This document shows, piece by piece, positions 1 to 8,278 of a stretch of DNA of 35,264 bases. The stretch comes from Bacteroidota bacterium (GTDB taxonomy: Bacteria; Bacteroidota; Bacteroidia; Chitinophagales; Chitinophagaceae). A model generated the notes under the pieces. The model was not told the origin of the DNA. It did no database searches and was given only the letters and a program-made list of their open reading frames with translations. A program made the position numbers and the translations under genes. Position 1 is the stretch's first letter. Every line of letters begins with the position of its first letter. The DNA lies in assembly GCA_023415275.1 (NCBI GenBank), contig JAEZLJ010000157.1:1-35264 (forward strand). The letters are read 5' to 3'.

Positions 1-622
1 GTCGGGTGATATCAGGGGTTTGATATTGGAAAGAGGCATGGAAGGATTTTCTACACCAACCACGCATGGCAAATGGAGCTTAAGAGCTTCTGCCACCGGC
101 GAGCTGGTTTTTGATAATGTGAAAGTGCCTAAGGAAAATTTGTTTCCTTCAGTAAAGGGTTTAAAAGGTCCACTGGGATGTCTGACCAAAGCACGTTATG
201 GAATTGCCTGGGGAGCTTTAGGTGCAGCCATGGATTGTTATGACACCGCATTGCGGTATAGTAAGGAAAGAGTACAATTTGACAGGCCTATTGGCGGGTT
301 TCAACTGCAGCAAAAAAAGCTGGCTGAAATGATCACCGAGATCACCAAGGCGCAATTACTGGTTTGGCGGCTGGGTACTTTGATGAATGAGGGCAGGGCT
401 ACTCCACAACAGGTATCTATGGCTAAGCGCAACTCATGTGAGATCGCAACCAATATCGCCAGGGATGCCAGGCAAATGTTGGGTGGAATGGGTATTACCG
501 GCGAGTATAGTATCATGAGGCATATGATGAACCTGGAAAGTGTAATTACCTATGAAGGAACACATGATGTGCACCTGCTGATCACAGGTATGGATGTAAC
601 AGGATTGAATGCTTTTAAATAA
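1..622 (+). CDS. Glutaryl-CoA-type acyl-CoA dehydrogenase, C-terminal part (5' end outside window)
   Basis: The reading frame is open from base 2, so this is the last 206 residues of a gene that starts before the window. It holds the acyl-CoA dehydrogenase middle beta-domain end and the C-terminal four-helix domain. Visible family signs are the ERVQFDRPIGGFQ FAD/dimer segment, the QMLGGMGITGEYSIMRHM stretch and the ending YEGTHDVHLLITGMDVTG. The ending, with Glu in YEGTHD as the likely catalytic base, is typical of glutaryl-CoA dehydrogenase, which oxidises and decarboxylates glutaryl-CoA to crotonyl-CoA in lysine/tryptophan breakdown. Such enzymes pass electrons to ETF, and both ETF subunits are encoded at 9905-11680. 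A different short-chain acyl-CoA substrate cannot be excluded. Confidence 0.88.
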   Translation, partial: SGDIRGLILERGMEGFSTPTTHGKWSLRASATGELVFDNVKVPKENLFPSVKGLKGPLGCLTKARYGIAWGALGAAMDCYDTALRYSKERVQFDRPIGGFQLQQKKLAEMITEITKAQLLVWRLGTLMNEGRATPQQVSMAKRNSCEIATNIARDARQMLGGMGITGEYSIMRHMMNLESVITYEGTHDVHLLITGMDVTGLNAFK

Positions 623-759
623 GCCCGGTATCAGAAATAAATTATCCCGAAATAGTTTATAGTCCTACCTTGAGCCTTTTGACCAGATAAATAGTTTTAC
701 CTGGTTCATTCATAATTGTCAACAGTAGCATGTAGCTGAATTTAGTATAGCAGCAGTAT

Positions 760-1269
760 ATGAAAATATTTCTCATAGGTTTCATGGGTTGTGGTAAAAC
801 ACATTGGGGAAAAGAATTGAGCAAAAAGCTTTCGATACCATTTTTCGACCTCGATGAAAAGATTGCTGAACATGCCGGGAAAGAAATTCCTGTGATCTTT
901 TCAGAGCATGGGGAGGAACATTTCAGATTGCTGGAGAAAGAGGTATTATATATGCTTACTGAAAGCCATGAAACTTTTATAATGGCTTGTGGTGGAGGCA
1001 CTCCATGTTATTATAATAATATTGATTACCTGAAGAAAAAGGGAATGGTAGTGTGGCTGAATTGTTCTGTGGATTGTTTATACCATCGCCTTGTCAAAGA
1101 AAAAGATAAAAGACCTTTAATCAGGGAAGTGCCTGATGAAAAGCTCAAGGCTTTCATTGTAAAGAAATTTTCAAACAGGAAGATCTTTTACCAACAGGCC
1201 AATCTCATTATCAATGATGATGATGTAAGCCTTGATACATTAATAGAACGTATTTTTCATGAACAATGA
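760..1269 (+). CDS. aroK: Shikimate kinase
   Basis: Cytosolic enzyme of the shikimate pathway that phosphorylates shikimate at O3 with ATP. The 169-aa protein has the family's usual length. It shows a P-loop at residues 7-14 (GFMGCGKT), the shikimate/Mg-binding DLD at 30-32, FR at 55-56, the GGG Walker B-like turn at 78-80, and the lid arginine in KRPL near 118. The start is the first ATG, directly before the P-loop strand as in homologues. The stop lies inside the next gene (11-bp overlap), so the two are probably co-transcribed. I saw no clear -7 box upstream. Confidence 0.93.
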   Translation: MKIFLIGFMGCGKTHWGKELSKKLSIPFFDLDEKIAEHAGKEIPVIFSEHGEEHFRLLEKEVLYMLTESHETFIMACGGGTPCYYNNIDYLKKKGMVVWLNCSVDCLYHRLVKEKDKRPLIREVPDEKLKAFIVKKFSNRKIFYQQANLIINDDDVSLDTLIERIFHEQ

Positions 1270-1660
1270 ATCCATGCATAAAATATTTTTGATCATCGGG
1301 ACTATATTAGGTGGTTTAGCGGTTGCTTTAGGAGCCTTTGGAGCTCATGGTTTAAAAAAGTTGGTGGCTCCCGAAACAGTGGCGACCTACCAGACAGGCG
1401 TCCAATACCAGATGTACCATGCCCTTGCCCTAATTTTAGTGGGTATGCTGACGGAAAGAGCGTCTAACAGTTTTTTGAACTATGCTGGCTTGCTTTTCCT
1501 TGCCGGTGTGGTATTCTTTTCCGGATCGCTTTACCTGATCGTGTCCATGCAGGCTATGAATAAAACAATTCCCACCTATATAGGTATTATTACTCCCATT
1601 GGAGGACTATTCTTTATCATCGGGTGGATATTATTGCTTCTGGGTATTATCAGAAAATAA
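1259..1660 (+). CDS. DUF423 (YgdD-like) small inner-membrane protein
   Basis: A 133-aa integral membrane protein with about four hydrophobic segments and the family's N-terminal signature GAFGAHGLKK, followed by YQTGVQYQMYHALALI. This is the DUF423/YgdD family. Its molecular role is unknown, so none is assigned. The first ATG overlaps the end of aroK by 11 bp, which fits translational coupling; an internal ATG at 1274 is an alternative start that would remove the overlap. A hairpin (1679-1693) follows the stop. Confidence 0.88.
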   Translation: MNNESMHKIFLIIGTILGGLAVALGAFGAHGLKKLVAPETVATYQTGVQYQMYHALALILVGMLTERASNSFLNYAGLLFLAGVVFFSGSLYLIVSMQAMNKTIPTYIGIITPIGGLFFIIGWILLLLGIIRK

Positions 1661-1678
1661 TGTTTATTTTGGGTTAAA

Positions 1679-1693
1679 CAGGCCGCTGGCCTG
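1679..1693 (+). terminator. Possible hairpin after aroK-DUF423
   Basis: CAGGCC (1679-1684) and GGCCTG (1688-1693) form a 6-bp GC-rich stem with a 3-nt loop, followed by the moderately T-rich sequence CATTTCATTG. It sits between the DUF423 stop and the ftsK promoter. The T-run is weak, so it could be an attenuator or chance rather than a full intrinsic terminator. Confidence 0.35.
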
Positions 1694-1713
1694 CATTTCA
1701 TTGATCATATTAC

Positions 1714-1721
1714 TATCTTTG
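1714..1721 (+). promoter_or_regulatory. -7 box of the ftsK promoter
   Basis: TATCTTTG matches the Bacteroidota -7 consensus TAnnTTTG exactly. It ends only 5 nt before the ftsK ATG at 1727. With the usual start about 4 nt after the box, transcription would begin around 1725, giving a nearly leaderless mRNA. No good -33 TTG is visible at 17-23 nt upstream. Confidence 0.5.
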
Positions 1722-1726
1722 ATTCT

Positions 1727-4360
1727 ATGGCTAACAAGCTAAAGAAATCCATTACACCTAAAGCTGCTGCGGAAAAACCAGAAAGACCCGAAAAGGAAAA
1801 AGCCACCAAAGCTTCTGTCACTAAGTTCAAGACAGATAAAGAAGAAAAGGTTGACTTTAAAAAACTGGCCCGTGATGAACGTACCTGGAAAATTATAGGT
1901 ACGCTTTCCCTGTTAACTTCCATATTTCTTTTCATAGCCTTTGTATCTTATTTCTTTACCTGGAAAGAAGACCAGGACAAGGTGCTGAATAATGATTCTT
2001 CCTTCCTGACAGATAATGATACCCGGGTAGCCAACTTATTAGGCAGGCTCGGTGCTTATATTTCCCATTTCTTTATTTACAGGGGCTTTGGAATAGCTTC
2101 CATGTTATTCTGCACATTCTTTTTCGTGGTAGGGATCAACTTATTGGTCAATCGTAAGGTCTTTTCCATCTGGAGGAACCTTAAATATGTTACCATAGGC
2201 TTGCTCATCGTATCTGTAACCTTTGCCTTTATATTTTCCAGTGCCAATTTCCCTTTTGGCGGCCGGGTGGGCGATATGATCAGTAATTGGTTGACCAATT
2301 TCCTGGGTACACTTGGCACTGCGGCCTTATTACTGGTAGTAGGCATCTCTTACCTTATCTGGCAGTTCAATCCCACATTCAATGTGCCTGAATGGAAACG
2401 AGAGGAATCTATTGAACAGGATACAGAAGACGAAATTGAGGAGGAAGCGCCTTTGGCTCCAGCCATGAAGTCACAGGGAAGCTCTATTAATGATCTTTAT
2501 GCTGAAGGCTTAAGTGCTGAAGAGCCTGAGAAAGGAAATGTGCTGAAAGGGGAAGGTGGAATGCTCATTAATGATTCGGGGCACCTGGAAGATGACGGCA
2601 TAGATTTCCAGGTGATAGAACGGGAAGATGAGGATGATAATGAACTCACGATCAATGAACCAGTTTTTGAAAAAGAGATTGTTGATGATATTTTACACAA
2701 ACACGATGTGATAGAACCGGAGCCTGAACCAGAACCGGTTCCCGTAGCAAGGCCTGCTAAAAAAGAAGTGCTGGAAGATCTTCCATTAGAAATCAAATCA
2801 CCCGAAGAGATTTCCCTTGATGATGACAATTCTGAAAAGAATTATAGTGACCTGCCACCTTATGAACCCACCCTGGACCTTCGGGATTATAAATATCCTA
2901 AGGTGGACATGCTGGAAACCCATGGCAGTGAAAAGATCGTGCAGGATCCGGCAGAACTGGAGGCTAACAAAAACCAGATCATCAACACGCTCAAGAATTA
3001 CGATATCACCATCCAGAAGATCAGTGCCACGGTAGGACCTACTGTAACCTTGTATGAGATTGTTCCGGCAGCAGGGGTGCGTATTTCGCGTATCAAGAAC
3101 CTGGAAGATGATATTGCCCTAAGCCTGGCTGCCCTGGGCATACGTATCATTGCACCTATTCCCGGGAAAGGGACAATTGGTATTGAGGTGCCCAATTTCA
3201 AGAAGACCGTGGTAAGTATGAAGACCTTACTGTCTTCTGAGAAGTTCACTCATAATAATTTCAGCCTGCCTATTGCCATAGGCAAAAAGATCGATAATGA
3301 GAATTTCATTGTGGACCTGGCAAGCATGCCACACTTGTTGATGGCAGGTGCCACCGGCCAGGGAAAGTCAGTGGGTTTGAATGCCATATTGGTTTCCCTG
3401 CTGTATAAGAAACACCCTTCCCAGTTAAAATTTGTATTGATTGATCCTAAGAAAGTGGAGCTGAGTATTTACCGGCACATCGAAAAACATTTCCTGGCCA
3501 AATTGCCAGGGGAAGAGGATGCCATCATAACAGACACTAAAAAGGTGATCAATACATTGAATGCGCTTTGTATAGAAATGGATAACAGGTATGACCTGTT
3601 GAAAGAAGCCGGCGCCAGGAATATCAAGGAGTACAATGAGAAGTTTACCAAGCGCAGGCTCAATCCACAGAAAGGACACCAGTACCTGCCATTTATTGTA
3701 TTAGTAGTTGATGAGTTTGCCGACCTTATTATGACGGCAGGTAAGGAGGTGGAAATGCCTATTGCCAGGCTAGCACAGTTGGCCCGTGCAGTAGGAATTC
3801 ACCTGATCATTGCTACACAAAGACCATCGGTGAATATCATCACTGGTACTATCAAAGCCAACTTCCCGGCACGTATTGCCTTTAAGGTTTCCTCAAAAAT
3901 AGACTCAAGGACCATTTTGGATGCTGGAGGCGCTGAACAGCTAATAGGCAAGGGGGATATGTTGATATCTTATAACGGTGAGATCGTACGCTTACAGTGT
4001 GCGTTTGTTGACACTCCCGAGGTGGAAAGGGTAGTAGAGTTTATTGCTGACCAGCGTGGCTATCCGCAGGCATTTATGCTCCCTGAATATGTGGATGAAA
4101 AAGAGCTGGAAGGCAAGGACTTCGATGCTTCTGATAAAGATCCGCTGTTTGAGGATGCTGCCAAGCTCATCGTTCAAAACCAGATAGGATCCACCTCTTT
4201 GTTACAACGCCGTATGAAGTTGGGATATAACAGGGCAGGACGCCTGATGGACCAGCTGGAAGCGGCCGGTGTGGTAGGTCCCAACCAGGGCAGCAAAGCC
4301 CGCGAGGTATTAATAAAAACCGAATCTGAACTGCTGGAATACCTGGATAATTTAAGTTAG
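1727..4360 (+). CDS. ftsK: DNA translocase FtsK/SpoIIIE
   Basis: Membrane-anchored, septum-located ATPase that pumps DNA and coordinates chromosome dimer resolution with division. The 877-aa protein has an N-terminal membrane domain with four segments (about 54-75, 120-141, 152-172 and 188-212). An acidic, proline-rich linker runs from about 215 to 400, followed by the FtsK alpha/beta motor. Walker A is at 541-548 (GATGQGKS), Walker B at 658-666 ending DEFAD, and the DNA-recognition gamma winged-helix is at about 805-870 (GSTSLLQRRMKLGYNRAGRL). The linker contains an E-P run. It appears monocistronic, with its own -7 box. Nothing is missing compared with the family. Confidence 0.96.
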   Translation: MANKLKKSITPKAAAEKPERPEKEKATKASVTKFKTDKEEKVDFKKLARDERTWKIIGTLSLLTSIFLFIAFVSYFFTWKEDQDKVLNNDSSFLTDNDTRVANLLGRLGAYISHFFIYRGFGIASMLFCTFFFVVGINLLVNRKVFSIWRNLKYVTIGLLIVSVTFAFIFSSANFPFGGRVGDMISNWLTNFLGTLGTAALLLVVGISYLIWQFNPTFNVPEWKREESIEQDTEDEIEEEAPLAPAMKSQGSSINDLYAEGLSAEEPEKGNVLKGEGGMLINDSGHLEDDGIDFQVIEREDEDDNELTINEPVFEKEIVDDILHKHDVIEPEPEPEPVPVARPAKKEVLEDLPLEIKSPEEISLDDDNSEKNYSDLPPYEPTLDLRDYKYPKVDMLETHGSEKIVQDPAELEANKNQIINTLKNYDITIQKISATVGPTVTLYEIVPAAGVRISRIKNLEDDIALSLAALGIRIIAPIPGKGTIGIEVPNFKKTVVSMKTLLSSEKFTHNNFSLPIAIGKKIDNENFIVDLASMPHLLMAGATGQGKSVGLNAILVSLLYKKHPSQLKFVLIDPKKVELSIYRHIEKHFLAKLPGEEDAIITDTKKVINTLNALCIEMDNRYDLLKEAGARNIKEYNEKFTKRRLNPQKGHQYLPFIVLVVDEFADLIMTAGKEVEMPIARLAQLARAVGIHLIIATQRPSVNIITGTIKANFPARIAFKVSSKIDSRTILDAGGAEQLIGKGDMLISYNGEIVRLQCAFVDTPEVERVVEFIADQRGYPQAFMLPEYVDEKELEGKDFDASDKDPLFEDAAKLIVQNQIGSTSLLQRRMKLGYNRAGRLMDQLEAAGVVGPNQGSKAREVLIKTESELLEYLDNLS

Positions 4361-4398
4361 TGTTAAGATCAAAAGGAAGGTTAAACACGGTATGTCAA

Positions 4399-4431
4399 TT
4401 GCCTTCTAACTGCTGGTAAAGGCTATATTTG
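4399..4431 (+). promoter_or_regulatory. Promoter of the lolA-like gene
   Basis: TTG at 4399-4401 and TATATTTG at 4424-4431, 22 nt apart, match the Bacteroidota pattern TTG-N17-23-TAnnTTTG. The ATG at 4461 follows about 30 nt later. Confidence 0.6.
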
Positions 4432-4460
4432 CCTCGATTTATTAATCAAATTAGCTATTA

Positions 4461-5126
4461 ATGAAGCAATTATTTACACTGTTGAGCTTAGTTTCTTTGA
4501 CACTTGTTGGACAGGCGCAAACCGGAAAAAACCCTACTCAAAATGATCCTGATGCCAAAAAGATCCTGGACAAAGTGAGTGCTGGTTTCAAAAGCTTGAA
4601 TGCACCACAGGCAACATTTACCTATAATGTAGAAAATGCCCAGGGAAAGGTACTTTCCACTAAAAAAGGAGTAGTAACTATGAAGGGTAACAGGTATAAG
4701 GTAAATCTTGATGGAATGGAAATTTATTCAGATGGAAAAACCACCTGGAATTTTGATAAAAGCGCCAACGAGGTTACGGTAGATAATGTCAATTCAAGCG
4801 GCAGCGCAATGACCCCTCAAAAGCTATTCACTAACTTTTATGACAGGGATTTCTATTATAAATTGAATGGCATAAAAAAAGAGGGTGGAAAGTCCTTGCA
4901 GGAAATAGAGTTAACACCTACTGATAAAACACGTCCTTTTCATAAGATCTATGTGTTGATAGATAAGGCTACTAACAGGATCTATAGCGCCAAATTCCTG
5001 GAAAAGACAGGTGAACGCTATAGCTATGTGGTCAACTCATTAAAATCATCACCTTCCATCTCAGATGCTTACTTCACCTTCGACAAATCGAAATATCCCG
5101 GTGTTGAAGTGGTAGATCTCAGGTAA
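4461..5126 (+). CDS. LolA-family outer-membrane lipoprotein carrier
   Basis: A 221-aa secreted protein. Residues 1-20 are a signal peptide ending in GQAQ. The mature part begins with DPDAKKILDKVSAGFKSL and has the LolA-like run of alternating beta strands (ATFTYNV, KKGVVTMKGNRYKVNLDGMEIYSDGKTTWNFD). LolA is the periplasmic chaperone that carries lipoproteins from the LolCDE complex to the outer membrane. Bacteroidota carry several LolA-like paralogues, so the exact cargo is uncertain. It lies directly after ftsK but has its own promoter and a strong terminator, so it is probably transcribed alone. LolA next to ftsK is an order known from many bacteria. Confidence 0.82.
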   Translation: MKQLFTLLSLVSLTLVGQAQTGKNPTQNDPDAKKILDKVSAGFKSLNAPQATFTYNVENAQGKVLSTKKGVVTMKGNRYKVNLDGMEIYSDGKTTWNFDKSANEVTVDNVNSSGSAMTPQKLFTNFYDRDFYYKLNGIKKEGGKSLQEIELTPTDKTRPFHKIYVLIDKATNRIYSAKFLEKTGERYSYVVNSLKSSPSISDAYFTFDKSKYPGVEVVDLR

Positions 5127-5150
5127 TAGCATCTTTATAAAATATGCATA

Positions 5151-5182
5151 GAGACCGTCCATACCAGGCGGTCTCTTTTTTT
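5151..5182 (+). terminator. Intrinsic terminator of the lolA-like gene
   Basis: GAGACCG (5151-5157) pairs with CGGTCTC (5169-5175) around an 11-nt loop and is followed by seven T (5176-5182). It lies 24 nt after the stop codon. Confidence 0.85.
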
Positions 5183-5317
5183 GCCTCAATAATTCCTACA
5201 TAATAGTACCGAAACCGATAAGCAATGCATGGCATACTTCAATTCCAATTCTTCCTAGCAAATGATTCATGCTATTATGTCATTTACTTCCTATCTACTA
5301 TATAGCAACTGCCTATC

Positions 5318-5384
5318 AACTCCCTATCTACGCCTACCATACTGCGTGATCATCACGCAGTATCTATACCGTAGATAGGGCGTT
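5318..5384. repeat. 67-bp composite palindrome
   Basis: The outer arms AACTCCCTATCTAC (5318-5331) and GTAGATAGGGCGTT (5371-5384) pair with one mismatch. After a symmetrical 7/7-nt internal loop, the inner arms ATACTGCGTGAT (5339-5350) and ATCACGCAGTAT (5352-5363) pair perfectly around a single C. This could be a REP/MITE-like element or a cruciform-forming site. It does not match integron attC core sites. Confidence 0.7.
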
Positions 5385-5409
5385 CCCTGGGAGTTACTAT
5401 GCCTTAGAT

Positions 5410-5423
5410 AGGGCGAAAGCCCT
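5410..5423 (+). repeat. Hairpin with GAAA tetraloop
   Basis: AGGGC-GAAA-GCCCT forms a perfect 5-bp stem closed by a GNRA-type loop. It is preceded by TAGATAGGGCG, a direct repeat of 5372-5382, so it looks like part of the same repeat family as the 67-bp palindrome. No T-run follows, so it is not a terminator. Confidence 0.5.
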
Positions 5424-5544
5424 TAGAAAGACAAAAGTTTTACTTTAATTAATCGAGTTAATCCACTGACCCTGTTTTGATTAAAGTTGTTGACAATAGT
5501 GAAGTTTTCAATGCAGTGTTAGATGAAGATGTGACATAGAAATG

Positions 5545-5588
5545 GAAAAAAGAAAGAGGATACCCCATTGCCGGAGAAATCCTCTTTC
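5545..5588 (-). terminator. Intrinsic terminator of the VIT1/CCC1 gene
   Basis: On the minus strand, GAAAGAGGAT (5588-5579) pairs with ATCCTCTTTC (5561-5552) as a 10-bp stem, and the transcript continues into TTTTTT. It starts 21 nt after the stop of the minus-strand gene ending at 5609. Confidence 0.8.
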
Positions 5589-5608
5589 AATTTTATGATA
5601 AACAGGCT

Positions 5609-6325
5609 CTATTTGCCTTCAAATAATTTAGCTACCCCAAAGGCAGCGGCTGCGGCCATGGCCCCGATCAACGTAACCCGTATGGCACCCCACCAGGGAT
5701 TGATACCGGTGATCTTGCTTTTGAACCAACCGAAGATGAATAAACACAATAATGTAACCATTACGGAGTACTTTAAACCATCTATGGGATGATCTACAAA
5801 AAAGTAGGGCGAAAGAGGTACCAATCCGCCGACTATATAGGAAGCTCCAATATTGAAAGCTGATTTACCGGCTCGTTTTGGATCCGGTTCTTCCAATCCC
5901 AATTCATATTTCATCATGAAATCAACCCATTTGTCTTTATCCTGGGATATTTCAATGGTAGCTTTTTCCTGCAATTCTTCACTGAGTCCGATATTGGCAA
6001 AAAACTCTTTGGTTTCCTCTATCTCCAGGTGTTTCAAATGATCTATCTCGTAATATTCCCTTTTTTTCTCGCTGTTATAATGATCCTGCTCGGTTTTTCC
6101 CGCCAGGTAGCCACCCAGGCCCATGGCAATGGATCCCGCAGCTATTTCAGCAATGCCGGCAATAACGATAATACTGGTTGAATCCACTGCACCACTCAGG
6201 CCCGCTGCCAGGGCAAAAGGCACTGTTAATCCATCTGCCATTCCAATTACAATATCCTTTATAAAATCACTGCTTTCCAGGTGTTCTTCGGTGTGATGTA
6301 AATGCATGTCCATGCTAATGCTCAA
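5609..6325 (-). CDS. VIT1/CCC1-family metal transporter
   Basis: A 238-aa membrane protein of the vacuolar iron transporter family, proposed to move Fe2+ or Mn2+ by proton exchange. The N-terminus shows the signature KDIVIGMADGLTVPFALAAG. TM2 follows (IIVIAGIAEIAAGSIAMGLGGYLAGKTEQDHY), then a cytosolic metal-binding helical hairpin rich in Glu at about 90-150. Three more hydrophobic segments complete the protein (about 160-180, 185-202 and 215-234). The N-terminus MHLHHTEEHLE is His/Glu rich and may bind metal. The first ATG is used; a second ATG five codons in is an alternative. It is 51 bp downstream of the aminotransferase stop on the same strand, with no clear functional link. Confidence 0.88.
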   Translation of the reverse strand: MSISMDMHLHHTEEHLESSDFIKDIVIGMADGLTVPFALAAGLSGAVDSTSIIVIAGIAEIAAGSIAMGLGGYLAGKTEQDHYNSEKKREYYEIDHLKHLEIEETKEFFANIGLSEELQEKATIEISQDKDKWVDFMMKYELGLEEPDPKRAGKSAFNIGASYIVGGLVPLSPYFFVDHPIDGLKYSVMVTLLCLFIFGWFKSKITGINPWWGAIRVTLIGAMAAAAAFGVAKLFEGK

Positions 6326-6376
6326 TTTTCAATTTGTAATTAACCTGGTCAACTGTGTTTATGTAACCGGGTGCCG

Positions 6377-7612
6377 TCAGGCCAAGATTAATAAACTTTT
6401 GCGGATTATTTCAATACAATCGTCAATTTGTTCCCTGCTTATGGTCAATGGGGGTGCCAACCTTATTTTATCTCCATGCGTAGGCTTGGCCAGCAAACCA
6501 TTATTTTTCAATTCAAGGCAAAGGTCCCAGGCGGCATCGGGGCGGTCATGTTTGATGATCATAGCATTTAATAAACCTTTTCCCCTAACCAGTTGAATAT
6601 ATGGATTATCGAGTGCACGCAATTCATTTCTAAAGTAGTCACCCATAGTAGCTGCATTCACTGAAAGGTGTTCATTTTGCAATACTTCCATTGCAGCGAT
6701 GGCTACTTTACAGGCCAACGGATTTCCACCATATGTAGATCCATGTTCACCGGGTTTGATCGTGAGCATGATCTCATTATTTGCTAAAACGGCACTTATA
6801 GGTAAGCAGCCACCACTCAGAGCCTTACCTAAAATCAATATATCGGGCTGAACATTTTCATGGTCACAGGCCAGCATTCTACCGGTGCGTGATAAACCTG
6901 TTTGAATTTCATCTGCCATGAATAAAACATTGGACCGCTTGCACATTTGATAAGCACGATCTAAATATCCTTCACAGGGCACTACTACACCCGCTTCTCC
7001 CTGGATGGGCTCCACCAAAAAGCCTGCTACCGTTTCATCTTGTAATGCCTGCTCAAGAGCGTCAAGGTCATTATAGGGTATTTGTATAAACCCCGGCATA
7101 TAAGGACCAAAATTATCTTTAGCTGTTGGGTCTGAACTAAATGATATTACTGCGGATGTGCGGCCATGAAAGTTTCCTTCACAAACAATGATCTTCGCTT
7201 GCTGATCCTTTATTTTTTTAACCAGGTAGCCCCAATGCCTTGCCAATTTGATGGCGGTTTCCACAGCTTCCACTCCTGTATTCATGGGTAATACCTTATC
7301 GTATTTAAACAGGCCAGTAATATATTTTGAATACTCGCCGAGCACATTGCTGTGAAAAGCCCTGCTGGTAAGCGTGAGTTGTTGGGCCTGTTCAACCAAT
7401 GTTCTAACTATGGCAGGATGGCAATGACCCTGGTTCACTGCAGAATAACCACTTAAAAAGTCATAGTAACGTTTGTCTTCTACATCCCAGACAAAAACGC
7501 CCTGGCCCCTGGATAACACCACTGGCAATGGATGATAATTATGTGCACTGTACTTTTCTTCCAAATCCAGATAATATTGCGTAGAATATTTCAACACATT
7601 GAATGTTTGCAT
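6377..7612 (-). CDS. rocD: Ornithine--oxo-acid aminotransferase
   Basis: Cytosolic PLP enzyme that converts ornithine and 2-oxoglutarate to glutamate semialdehyde and glutamate, linking arginine breakdown with proline. The 411-aa protein is a class III aminotransferase of full length. Visible motifs are NTGVEAVETAIKLAR (PLP phosphate site, 111-125), GNFHGRT (146-152), ADEIQTG (233-239) with the PLP-ring Asp234, and LGKALSGG with the Schiff-base Lys263. HGSTYGGNPLAC follows. The N-terminus YSAHNYHPLPVVLSRGQGV and FLSGYSAVNQGHCHP are typical of ornithine aminotransferases rather than acetylornithine enzymes. No partner arginine gene is adjacent. A 263-bp gene-free upstream region holds a candidate promoter. 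Confidence 0.93.
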   Translation of the reverse strand: MQTFNVLKYSTQYYLDLEEKYSAHNYHPLPVVLSRGQGVFVWDVEDKRYYDFLSGYSAVNQGHCHPAIVRTLVEQAQQLTLTSRAFHSNVLGEYSKYITGLFKYDKVLPMNTGVEAVETAIKLARHWGYLVKKIKDQQAKIIVCEGNFHGRTSAVISFSSDPTAKDNFGPYMPGFIQIPYNDLDALEQALQDETVAGFLVEPIQGEAGVVVPCEGYLDRAYQMCKRSNVLFMADEIQTGLSRTGRMLACDHENVQPDILILGKALSGGCLPISAVLANNEIMLTIKPGEHGSTYGGNPLACKVAIAAMEVLQNEHLSVNAATMGDYFRNELRALDNPYIQLVRGKGLLNAMIIKHDRPDAAWDLCLELKNNGLLAKPTHGDKIRLAPPLTISREQIDDCIEIIRKSLLILA

Positions 7613-7735
7613 AGTAATGAAGTTTAAAATGTAATGAGAGAGTGTTGCGGTTGATAGATGCTCACGTTAGTGATTCAACAGATCAAGATTGGCAGACAAA
7701 AAAGAAACCTTGTATTTCATTACTTAATGATGGAT

Positions 7736-7743
7736 CAAAAATA
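7736..7743 (-). promoter_or_regulatory. Candidate -7 box for rocD
   Basis: The minus strand reads TATTTTTG, an exact TAnnTTTG match, about 120 nt before the rocD start. No convincing -33 TTG is seen. A 5' leader of this length would be long for this genome. I saw nothing else in 7613-7876. Confidence 0.35.
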
Positions 7744-7876
7744 ATGAAATAGCCGGTAGATTTAATTCTGGAGGATCAATTGATTGCTGCACGGCAAAAT
7801 AGAGTAATAAAGCCTGCCATGTGCCTGATGAGGAAAGTATTAGAAAGAAAGAGATTTGAAAAGAAACTGCTAGGCG

Positions 7877-8233
7877 TTAATCTCCATAGTAGATTACACC
7901 TGTGGTGGGCGTTTCATACAATTCAATCTTGTATAAAAGCGGAAGCAGCGGCTTGATCTGTTGCCAGATCCAGTAAGTTATATTTTCAGCGGTTGGATTT
8001 TCAAGTCCCTTAATATCATTGATCAAACGGTGATCCAGTTGATCGATTACACCGGACAGCGCATCTTTTAATTCCTTGAAGTCCATGATCCAACCCAATT
8101 GTGGATCAATAGGCCCTTTGATGAAAACCCTTAACCTGTAGGTGTGGCCGTGCATATTTTTGCACTTGTGTCCATCGGGAACATTGGGAAGAAAATGGGC
8201 CGAATCGAAAGAAAACTCCTTGTAAATCTCCAT
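7877..8233 (-). CDS. queD: 6-carboxy-5,6,7,8-tetrahydropterin synthase (QueD)
   Basis: Enzyme of the queuosine/7-deazaguanine route that converts dihydroneopterin triphosphate to 6-carboxytetrahydropterin. The 118-aa size fits the family. Zinc ligands are His13 (FDSAHFL) and His28/His30 (CKNMHGHTY), with catalytic Cys24. Further signs are MDFKELK, LDHRLIND, ENPTAENI with catalytic His/Glu, and a C-terminal ELYET with the substrate-binding Glu. The motif C-x3-HGH favours QueD over eukaryotic-type 6-pyruvoyl-tetrahydropterin synthase. It is 45 bp behind ispE on the same strand and probably the last gene of that operon. Other queuosine genes are not in the window. Confidence 0.92.
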   Translation of the reverse strand: MEIYKEFSFDSAHFLPNVPDGHKCKNMHGHTYRLRVFIKGPIDPQLGWIMDFKELKDALSGVIDQLDHRLINDIKGLENPTAENITYWIWQQIKPLLPLLYKIELYETPTTGVIYYGD

Positions 8234-8278
8234 GATATAAATTCTGGCGCAAAAGTAAGCGAAGCTTATAAAACCCTT

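Larger units (their letters stand above)
5183..5544. other. Gene-free stretch with palindromic elements
   Basis: No credible ORF on either strand. The stretch lies between two converging terminators, so it is probably little transcribed from the flanking genes. It contains four or more variants of CTATCTAC or its complement (5291, 5324, 5371, 5404), the composite palindrome at 5318-5384 and a tetraloop hairpin at 5410-5423, listed separately. Confidence 0.6.

Noticed and set aside
2497..2829. 110-aa minus-strand Ser-rich ORF inside ftsK
   Set aside because: It mirrors the acidic Glu/Asp/Pro linker of FtsK, which reads as Ser-rich sequence on the other strand.
5318..5384. Palindrome as an integron attC site
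   Set aside because: The required GTTRRRY and RYYYAAC core sites are not present, and no integrase or cassettes are nearby.
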